From: Gonocerus acuteangulatus
Lineage: Eukaryota > Arthropoda > Insecta > Hemiptera > Coreidae
DNA: 64,000 bases
Reading direction: 5' to 3'
Assembly: GCA_946811695.1 (NCBI GenBank)
Contig: OX328127.1
Location: 51,464,274-51,528,273, forward strand
Position numbers and translations under genes: made by a program. The number at the start of each line of letters is the position of its first letter. The stretch's first letter is position 1. Below, in pieces: positions 10,780-22,257 of this stretch. The notes under the pieces are model-generated. The model ran no database searches, was not told where the DNA came from, and saw only the letters and a list, made by a program, of their open reading frames with translations.

Positions 10780-13674
10780 CTGAAAAACAAGGAAGAAATC
10801 CATTAATGAAAAAAAAAAAAAAAAAAAAATCAATGAATTAATATTAATATATCATTCCAAAAACAACTTACAGGTAAAAGATCTTTTAGTTCTTCATCAG
10901 TGAAGACTTTTACTGAGCTTCTGTCTTGAATATTAAACAATCTGTCATTTTTATTACTATTTCTGAGAACTTTGATGGACGTAATGCTAGTTACCTATAA
11001 TAAAACCAATGAATAATATAAATATAAACACTATTTAAGTATTCATTTACATTAAAAAGTGAATAACTTAATATATACATTAAATATTAATAAAAGTATA
11101 GATTTCTTCCCAGGAAGAACAGCCAGAGAGGTTGGTCTCAGTAAATGAATAAATCCATTTAAACAATTTTTTATTTCTAACATTTGAGCTTGATTTTCAA
11201 ACCTTCATCTGGGATATAAACACAAAGTGGAAATATAATTACAACTAAACAGTAATAAAAAAAAATAAAAAAATTGGTAATTGTTAATTTTTCTTTAACA
11301 TAATCAAGAAAAATTAAAAATCTGTTTTGATTGTAACAGATTCTCAAAGTGCAATAAAGGCAATCTCAGTAGGCGAATGAACAAACGGATTTCTCCGCAC
11401 AATTGAAGGATCCTATTGAAGGAAATATTTATGTGGGTGCTATGGGGTCGCAAAATCACTCTTATTGAACGCCTCAGAACGCCATCGTTTACAGCAAGAG
11501 GCTTTTGTCGGATGCTACTAATGAAGAGCGTCACCTCGGAACCTCTGTGGTAAGTAAAGAGCAGCTATTTTGATACTGGCATAGAAAAAAATTGACATTC
11601 CTCAAGTTGTTTTGGATCATATTTAGTAGATATAGCATAAGAATATAGTAGATATAATAAAAATAAGTAAAAAAATAAACTGGTTAAGGGTGTCAGACGT
11701 TAGGACGGTGCCCAAGCTGTCACTAAAGGCTGAAAATACACGCTGCTGGGCGGTACCGTGGCGTGGAGAGAATATTTTCTTCTCCAAATTTGAGAAGTCC
11801 CTTGGGCCAGTCAAACAGAAAAAATTTCTGCACAAGCCAGACTGTGGAATGCTACTATTTGACTGACCCCTTTCTTTAACCAATTTTGTGGATTATCTTA
11901 GATCACAGATAATAATCATAGATCTGGGGATATTTTGATATTTCTCAAGATTATTTCCTTCAAGAAGCTCCAAAATAGGCCTAATGTATCATTCGCTAAA
12001 GGTTATTACCTTAATCGAAGAGATATTACTTTAATCTCTTCTACACATGAAAAATAATTAGTATCTTACAAGACAGGAAATATCAAAACTTTCACATCCT
12101 GTCTCTTTTTAACATTGAAAACCATAATAAAATTAAGAAATAAACATTGTTAAACAATAACTGTGGAAAGCATTACATGCACCACCATGAACCACATGCG
12201 CGGAGCAATGATTGTGGCTTTGGCTGTTCTCTGTTTATTAGTGCAACGTTAACGCATTGTTTCTCTTAAACTCAGAGTTCAAGTCTCTGAGATTATTATA
12301 ATAAATGAAGTAATAAAATATATATAATAAATTAAAAAGACAATTTTACTTTTATTTTAAGAATTTTATGGGTAAAACTGGGAAAGCAATGCTTTAGAAA
12401 GTGACTGAAAATTTTGCGCACAAGGGGTTGGCGATCTAGACATGGCAAACGCTCCTCTCTTACAATCACCCATTTAAAATATTTCATTTTTGTATTATAT
12501 CATGGATGTAAATAGAAAATAATTTCGGGGGGGGGGGGGGGGGCTGAGACCATTTGGAGGGTATAGAATACTAACAATCTAGAACTTGGAATAGTTAGCA
12601 AATTAAAACGCTATTACACCCCAAATAAATTATTTTTTCTGAACTAAGTGATCTAATTTAATTTATTTTTAAGGTTTTTAAGACACACTTTTGCCCCCCC
12701 CCCCCCTCCCGTATTATATCATATAGAAATGTTAGGACAGTTGTAGATACAATGTTGATTTCTGTCAGAAATAAAGTAAAAGAAATTATGAAAAATAATA
12801 CTAACACCATCCGATGATTCTTCACTAAGTGGCTCTGACAAAGTTATTGGGTCCTTAAAAAAAACAAAAAACATATTATGAAATAGTAATGACATATAGC
12901 TTGTGAAAAAGTTGAAGTAATTTACCTTATATATACCACTTTCTGAAGATATGCCACTAATCTTCTTCCTCCATGCTGCTCGACATTTTGAATCAATGTT
13001 TTGCTTAATACGATGCCAATCTTTATCAGTTATATTAAACTTGTAAACTAAATGGCAACGAATTGCATAAATCTGTAAAAAAAAAAAAGACTATATCAAT
13101 TGCTTGGTAGAGGAGAAAGAGAAGGATAAAAAATAATGTTGAAACCTGAGTATTTGGTAATTCTCATACCTTATTATCCTATTTAGAAAAGGTAACTTTC
13201 ATAAAATATTTTCATATAAGATAATAACACATATTAGATTATCCTCATATAACATTGTCATATAACAAGACAGCTCTTATAAAAACACAACAGAAAAAAA
13301 CTATATCAACCTAAAGTTCAATAATTGTTAAGGCAATTACTTGGAAACCACAGATTTATTTTTCACCCTTTTAATTTGTGGATTAATCCTCAGGATTAGG
13401 ATTATACAAGATTAACTTAAGAGAGCAGAAAAAAATGAGTAAACAAACAGCAAATGCAACTACAGTAGACTCTCCCTTATCCGGCATGGTACAATAAAAT
13501 CATGGACAAATTGAGTGAACGACCAGGAGCACCGGAAACAACAGCGACGATTCTGGTCCTTAAGCGGGAGCTGAAAGTCCATCTCAGCAAGGAAACTGGA
13601 TGTGTGATCAAGACTTGAAAAGAGTTCTTAGAGGCCGCTCAAGCAGTGGTAGCTTTGCTACTGGTAGTACAGAT

Positions 13675-13731
<57 letters not shown>

Positions 13732-16700
13732 TTAAAATACAAAACTTCAATGACAAAACAGAAAAAGAAATGAAAAGGAATATTTTAAGAAAAAAATGGG
13801 AACAAAAAAAACAAAACACATGGCCTTAGAGCTCCTAAGATTTTATCGTGAACGAACTAGAAAACATCAAGCAAAAACATTTTTCTTATGTGAAATTATA
13901 CGACTCCTTGAACACTCTAATATGAACTGATGTACTCCTGTAGACAGCGCCTGTTTCATCGTCTCTGATCGAGTAAGATCGTGGTTCACTCAATCTTCTA
14001 TCTTGCCTGTACGCCATTTCTCTTAATTCCAATACCACACTCTATCACCTGTGAGGAGAAGCATGAGAAAGGAAGGAACCCAAACACTAGTCAGCAATAT
14101 TGAACATCAGCAGCTAGAGACCTGCATTGCTCTATAATTCCCACAATTCCCCAATCCTACCTGCCTATTTAGGCTGGGTTAAATCCTAACTCTCTCACTC
14201 TCCTCACTCACTCTCTACTAGACTCCACGCTCGACACTCTCCACTCTTCTCTATCATTCATTTCGTCCAGGCCAGTTGTCCTATCAATACACGCTACCAC
14301 TTACAAGCTGCCTTTCATTCAGAGCCCCCGAATCTCTATCACACACCAACTGAGAAGGGTTTTCTTTCCTTGGCAGCTGATCTGTCATGATGAACCTTTA
14401 TCTTCTCTGTCAACTATCTTGGGCATTAAAGAACTGGAAACCATAGGAATATCTGACCTTAGTTTCCTACTCATCAACACTCTCTGCCAATCCCTGTTTC
14501 TTCTGAGAATCCATTTCGCTATATCCACTCCTTTTTCTGCCATACCATTCGACTTAGGGTATCCAAGGCTTGAAGTTACCAGTCAGAACCCCCAATCTCG
14601 ACCAAATTCACAAAGTTCGAAGCTGTTGAAAGGACTATTATCACTTCTCACAAACTGAGGAACACCATGAGTGGGGAAAACTGCTTTCAAACTCCTTATA
14701 ATGCACGCTACTGACTTTGAAGCAATAGGAATTATTTCTAACCACCTAGAATAATAATCTTCTAGAACCAGGTATAAATCTTTGTTTTCCTGGCATATAT
14801 CTATACCAACTTTTTGGAAAGGGTACAATGGAAGCTCGGAAGGAAGTAAAGGCACTGTCACATTTCTCGAGTAATGACTGTTGCACACATAACATCCCAG
14901 CACATATTTTTCTATTTCACTTCCCATATTTCTCCAAAAAACAACAGTTTTGGCTAGTTTTCTGGTTTTGTTTACGCCACTATGCAAATGATCGTGAATT
15001 TTTGTAGCGTAGCCCTCTGAAGAGCATTGGGGATGACAATACGATCGTTGAAAAAAAGTACACCTTCTTTTACAAACAACTCATATCTCGACTTATGTAT
15101 ATTTAATGTCGGCACATCCCCCATCAACCATTCTAATTACACAAGTAAGGATCTCTTCTTTTTCAGACTCTTCCTTGAGCTCTAAGAGAAATTTTTCACT
15201 AACTGGGAGATAATCGCAAAGACTGACCGAATGTACGACCTCCAGGAAATATCGGTCATCTGAGACATGCTCAGAATTCGGTATCCATGACAAGAAATCG
15301 GCTATATACATCTGATTTCCTGGCCTGTATTGGACATCCAGCTGATATTTCAAGAGTTTCAGCTGCATCCTCAGGGTGTCTACTACTTTCGTGAAAGCCA
15401 ATTTCGTGACTTTTTCGTGACTTGAAGTGCAAATTTCGTGCCCATTAAAAAGAAAATAATTTCACTTAAAAAGAGAAAGGCTTAAGTTTTAGCTTAAACT
15501 TATTTGTAACTTAAACGGATTACCCTGATATCTATAAATTCGCAATTTTACATACATTTAAAACAATTAATAAAACTGTACAAAAGGCCGTCACGCAGGA
15601 GCTGCATAACTAAGCACTTTCCTCAGAATTTTCTAGTGTATACTACATTACTGAATAATTTGCTGTAAATAACCCACACAAATAAAATAAAAATGTGAAT
15701 AGTTCTGCTCATTTACATTTCTTATGAGGACTGTTCAATTATTAATTTTGTAAATAATTTGCTTCCAGAGTTATGTTAATACATGATACTGTACTACTTA
15801 ATAAATATACAAAAACTTCATTTTCCGTCTTTTGGTCTGACGCAGGAACAGGATACAGTCCCATTAGTAGGAGATAGCGCTCCTCGCGGCGGCTTTGGGA
15901 ACCTACGTTTGGCGGGCTAATTGAAACAGAGTTTAAAGTAAACCCCCCTTTCCGATAGACCAATTTAATTCACTTTTACAACACTTCTTTCTCATGATAT
16001 ACCGCATTTCGTTACAACACAGCAGAAATTACGACCGGTATGAGTATATTAGTACTTTAGGTCCGGAGTAAACCCCCCCCCTCCAAATAACCTGATTTAG
16101 TTTATTTTTACAACCCATTTTTCTCAGTTGATTACCACCATGAATACCGAGTTTCGTTGAAATGTAACAAAAATTACAGCTGGTAGTGGTAAATTGGTAA
16201 TTTGGGTCCGGAGTAAACCCCCCTCCTAATGAACCGATTTAGTTTATTTTTACAGCGTATGTCTTTCTTTAGATCAAAATAACGAATACCGAGTTTCGTT
16301 GAAATATAACAAAAACTACGGCTGGCATGGTCAAATTAGTGTTTTGGGTCCGGGGTAAACCCCCCCTCCCGGTGGACCGATTTTGGTGGTTAACGAACTC
16401 GTTCAATCGTTTGCTAATTGAACGCTATATACCAAGTTTCGTGAAGATAAAACAAAAACTCTAAACAGCTCTTCCTCAACAAAATCTCCTCACTCATTTC
16501 ACCGAGGAAATCACACAACATCATGAGGGAGTAAAGGCTCATCTCCGGCCAGGAGTGCGAGTGCTGAGGAGAGAGGAGCGAAGACAGCGAACCGGCGAAC
16601 ATCGAGGCAACATCACAGCATGCGGCCATCATAATCCCCAGGCAACATTAATCTCAATCATTAACAATATTAACACCATTGGCTCTTCAAGCCCAGGGAA

Positions 16701-19700
16701 GAAATATGTTTTATTTAATATAGCTATTTTTCTCACATAAATCTTTGTTACATATCATTTCATACAGTCCACTTTTATCAACTCCACGCCGGGACTCATA
16801 TCCGGCGATGCCGAGCTTGCTCGCTCAAGATTTGCGCGCACCACCCATGCCAGGGAGGCGTGCAAATTGTACAGGCCTAAAGTTTCAAGGGACTGGTTTG
16901 AAATCGTCAAAAACGAGTTGCGTCGTATGCGCCTGCCCATTCAAATACATATCCGAGGTTGAAGTTGCGCGTTCAACTGGTTCGCAACTGGAGTTACAGT
17001 CTCACCGTGGTCCTAAATAGTACTCAATTTCAATATTTAAATCTCCATGAGAACCTCTGAATATTAATAAATTTAAATTTTAACGTCTATTATTATTAAC
17101 TAAGTTTAGGATGGGTTATCTATAGGTTACCACCCTTTTCTAGCCAGGATAGGGCTGATAACTTTTCTTTTTCCTAAAGAAAAGCCGCCACCTCATAGTG
17201 GGAATCGAACCCACGACCCTTGGCACGGAGTGTTAAGTGCTCACGCCTTAACAATCACGACCACTGGGCCTCCGGAATATAGAACAACAAATGTTATTTT
17301 TTAACATGAATTAAGAACAATAAAAATATATGTAAATAATGGATGTCTTCAAAGCAATCATTTTTGGAAGTCTAATTTTTTTCTTCGCAGCATCAGAGAT
17401 TAGGGGAGAGGGGTGTCATTGAGACGGGGGGGGGGGGGGGGGGGGGGGGGGGCAATTGAACCAGTCTACTTAAAAAATTGAAAAAGTTAAAGGGTATTGC
17501 CCTACAACAAAGAACCAATAAATAAATAAAACTACTAGCCGAATACCCGTGCTTCGTCATGGCAGATAAGTAGTTATTTTAATGCGTTAATTAATGTATC
17601 AGGAAAATTAACGCTACTTCATAATTTTTTGCAGTTTATTATAGCTTGGATCCCGTCATACTATATGCTATACAACAATTGATAAGTAATCAAAGTATAA
17701 TGTTTCTTGAAACTGGGGCGCTCCGGATCAGTGTCAAGAAACAGATAATCCAGCGATAACCCGTTATCTATAGGTTACCAGCATGGGCGTATATAAGAGG
17801 GGGCTGAGGGGTCTGCAGCCCCCCCCCCCCCCCCGAAATTTTGATTTTATGATAAAAATTTGTCTTAAAACCCTTAAAAATAAATCAAATAAGATCATAT
17901 CATTTTAGTTGTAATAGCGTTTTATTTGTCTAAAACTATTCCAAGTTCTAAATTGTTAGTATTCCATACCCTGGAGATGGTGATTTTGTCCCTCATAGCG
18001 TAAACTCTTTGAGGGACAGCTTATTTCTTGGACTGCCATCATAGCTGAAATTAACTCTCTAATAAAAAAAAAAAAAAATACTATGAAATAGATACTGTAC
18101 GGTAACAGCTATTCTTTTATCATCCTGGCAAAGCATGCTGCCTAGGCTTGCTTGCTCTAACCAACTAAATAAAACTTAAACCCCTCAAAAAATACTTAAA
18201 TATTGAATACCTTTCAAAAAATCCTTTCTTAGCGAGTGACTACATGCTAAAGAAGAGTGTCCATGCAAAATTTCAAATTTTTCTTTCAAGTGGTTTGGGC
18301 TGGCGGATGATAGGTCAGTGATTGAGTGAGTGGTATTTGACAAATATACAGGGTGTCCCACATTGAGATGTCATAACTTTAGGGGTTTATTCTACATCTC
18401 ATTTGTAGTTCAGGGACGCAGAAATGAGCGTTCTATCTCAACATGCAGAGGATCTACTTAAACTTTTGTCTTTTTTAAAAACTACTGGCTTTTCTAAAGA
18501 AAAACTGAGTTTTCGGAATTTCTGATCAATGCGTCATAAATAAAGACCACATTTTTGGAATCTACATTAAATTTTCAATAAGAAACACCCGTTATTGAAA
18601 TAATACCACGTAAATTAAGAGCTATATTCAAAGGCATATAGATGAGAACTTTTAATATTAGTTTTTTATTAAATTATTAAATATATTTTAAATAAGCTAC
18701 TTCTCTCAGAAGAAAGAAAACTCGGTTTTTCTTTAGAAAAGCCAGTAGTTTTTGAAAAAGAGAAAAGTTTGAGTAGCTCCTCTGCATGTTGAGATAGAAC
18801 GCTCATTTCTGCGTCCCTGAACTACAAATGAGGTACAGAATAAACCCTTAAAGTTATGGCATCTCAATGTGGGACACCCTGTATAGTAGATTACTTGCAA
18901 GTAAATACTTGGGAGGCAAGTATGTCCCAAGCAAACGCCTAAATTGGTGTGAATAAGCGAAAGTAAATACTTCTGTGGCGAGTAAATACTTGTAGATTTG
19001 CAAGTTCACCTGACCCCAGACTTGCCAGTCGTACTTGCTTATCGAGATGGTTGCATAGTTAAGGGAACGATGTATAATTACGTATTCAGGGGTTTTTGGG
19101 GTCGCCGATTACAAATCCGTTACCAGAATTCAAAAAATCAAAAAGGCGGATCTAATATGGCGTCGTATTATAAAAACAAATCTTGGTAAAAATGAAATAA
19201 TAATTTAGCCATTGATTTTAAACTTACTGTTTTGTGATTATTAGGGTATGATTACAAATTTATCAAAAAAATAAATAAAAATTTCATAAAAAATTCAGGG
19301 ATCCTCTCTATCCCCAACACTGTTTGCAGCCTACATAAATGATCTCCCATCCTCTATCCTATTTTGCAACTTCCACATGTATGCCGATGATTCCCAAATC
19401 TACCTTTCCTTCCCCCCCTCTGAGCTATTAGAAGCAGCAAGAAAAATTCAGGAAGACTTGGACAGGATCACAGCTTGGGCCAAGACCAACAAATTATTGA
19501 TGAATGCTGAAAAGTCCAAAGCGATAGTGATAGGCTCAGCTCCCCTCTTGAAATCTCTCCCTCCTATCCTCCCTTCCTTCACCATTGACTCCAGTCCTAT
19601 TCAATATGTTTCCACTGCCAAGAACCTGGGCCTTGTTTTCGATCAAAACCTATCCTGGAAAAATCACTTATCCCTAATCACTCGTCGCTCCATAGCCACC

Positions 19701-20955
19701 CTTAAACTATTTAACCGTTCCCGTCACCTCCTCCCTACTACTACACGTCAGCTTCTTGTATCTTCTCTAGTATTCCCCCACTTCGACTATGGTTGCCTGG
19801 TGTATGGAGGGCTCACTGGGGAGCTTGAGGTTCGTCTTAAGCGATTAATGAACAGTTTTCTCAGATTTATCCTCGATACCCCCAGGGATGCCCATATTTC
19901 ACACCGGTATTCCGAGTTGAAGTGGCTATTTCCATCAATTCTACGACAATATTTCCTAGGTTCCTTCCTTTACCAAACCATTTCTTCCAAATCTCCTTCC
20001 TATATTTACAACCTCCTGCAGTTTAAATCTGCTGTCCATTCCCGTGGTACCCGCTCCCGTCCCTCCGATCTCTATCCTCCAACTCATAAAACAGCCTTCT
20101 TCGACCGTTCCTTCATCTCCCGAGCCTCCTCCTTCTGGAACTCTATCCCTCTTTCCATTCGACACTCTCCTTCCTTACCTGTCTTTAAATCCCGCCTCTT
20201 TGCTTTTCTCCTATCCTCCCAGGAAGACGCTTCTTAAAATTTCACCACCAGGAAGACCTGATTACCTTTGTAAATTATATTGCTGTTTTTTTCTCGTGTT
20301 TATGCATTTTCCTAGTTTATATCTTTTTATAGCCCCCATTCCTTTAATATTTATTCAACTTTTTAATATTTATTTGTTTATTTAAACTCTTTAATTTTAT
20401 TCCCATCCCCCTCTGAACATTGTATCATCATTGCCCCATTCCAATGAATGTACATATTTACTTATATTTCATTTTATTATTTAAGGCTTCACATATAATA
20501 TTTGTATTAGTTGCTTTCTTTGTTTTGTTCTTTTATACTTTTGTTTTTCTTTATTCATATTTATATTTTTAGGTTAATTTCTTTATTATTTATTTTGTAC
20601 TTATTTTTATTCTTATGGGACGAAGTCCCAGAATAAAGTTTTTTTTTCATTCATTCAAAAATCAAAATTACGAAATTCAATATGGCGTCGTGTAATACGG
20701 AAAAAAACTTGGTAAAACTGAAATAAAAATTTAGCCATTGACCTTAAACTTATTGTCTTCTGATTATTAAGGTCTGTGATGCAAAAAATGCAAACCCAAT
20801 GATGAAAAACCCTAGAAACTATTAATTTTTTTCGAGGCATTCCGTCCCACTGACTTGCATGGTGTCAAACATTACGGTTCGAGAGCGAAAGTGTAAATTT
20901 TATTACAACTTACTTTCTCGATGAAGACATCGATGCTGGGGGTAGAGTGTTAACG

Positions 20956-20993
<38 letters not shown>

Positions 20994-22211
20994 AACTTTT
21001 TCTCAGAAATGTCAGTGATCCAAGACGTCAAGAGTGTAACCTCATAAGTGGGGTTCCTCCCTACGGAAGGAGGAAACCCGCTTACGAGGTTGACCTTTTC
21101 TAATCGTTTCTTTCAGTTACTTTTATTGATTCTGGACTGGGCAATTGATACTCACAGTTTGGTCAATAAAAAATTACTAATTTTTAACATGCCATCACAG
21201 ACGGACATGACTTTGGTTTTGACCAATACTCCATCCTTTCCACTGAATCCAACGAAGACAACCGCCTCCTTCCCGAATCAATTTTTATCCACCTAGAAAA
21301 TAACCCAGTTAATGACAAAATTGACAAAGAAGTCATCTCCTCTACCTACTCCAACATCTTCCTTTATACCTGCCTCCCTTTCCATTAACACAACATTTTA
21401 TGACTTTATGGCACCTTACTGTACTACGCCGCTCTTTCTTTCATCTTCTATGTTCTCTGTCCATTGGGTGGTCCAGAACCCCCCCCCCTCACCAACTCCT
21501 TTCTTCCTATGTTTCCCTGTATTAACTGTCAGAAATGATCCCGCATTTGTGAGGAATAGTTCTCTATCTTCCCATCGGTAAGCCCATATTGTTATTTTTA
21601 TAACAATAGTGACCAAACCCCGACAATCCCTACCTTGCATCATCTACGGTCAACGATCTCCTCTCAATAATAATTTTTAATTTTTTCACACAAGGTATTT
21701 GTAAGTAACAATACTACATTCCACATTTTTTTTTACAAAAGGGAGCCAATCATTCAATTTATACCTTAATAAACCTCCACTTCATTTGCATGGATTCAAT
21801 AACTAAACTTAGAAGTTTTTGCGTAAGTATTGAATCCGTAGTCCGTTAGGGGGCTGAGGAAACAATTAGCGAAAAAACTCTGATTCATTGATAAAAACAG
21901 AAGTGCATTATTGGACGTCCAGAAATTATTTTTTAATAATAATAATAGTGAATTAAATTACTGTTTTTTTAAAGGAAATTTTATCTATTTTATGATGGCA
22001 TAATTCGAATTGAATTATCTTGAATAGTTTTTGAGCAATTCTTTCTTACTCATTAAAAAACATGACTACGTTAAAAAAAACAACAGAAAATTGGACTTAG
22101 CTTCTTTTCCTTCCGGAATCGGACCATACTTCAAATGAACTTTTTTGTTGGAAATTATGTCTACAATCACCTCCTAGAGTTTGGCTACTTAGGCCTGAAT
22201 CACCCTGTGTA

Positions 22212-22257
<46 letters not shown>

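Larger units (their letters stand above)
17535..18890 (-). mobile_element. Non-autonomous Helitron, minus strand, with nested MITE
   Basis: On the minus strand it starts TCTACTATA (18890) after a host A. It ends with the hairpin GCCATGACGAAGCACGGGT followed by ATTCGGCTAG (17535) before a host T, which is the Helitron signature (5' TC, 3' hairpin plus CTRR, insertion between A and T). It encodes no Rep/helicase. A 533-base MITE interrupts it at 18349-18881. Related copies lie at 58480-59864 and 60829-61950. Confidence 0.8.
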
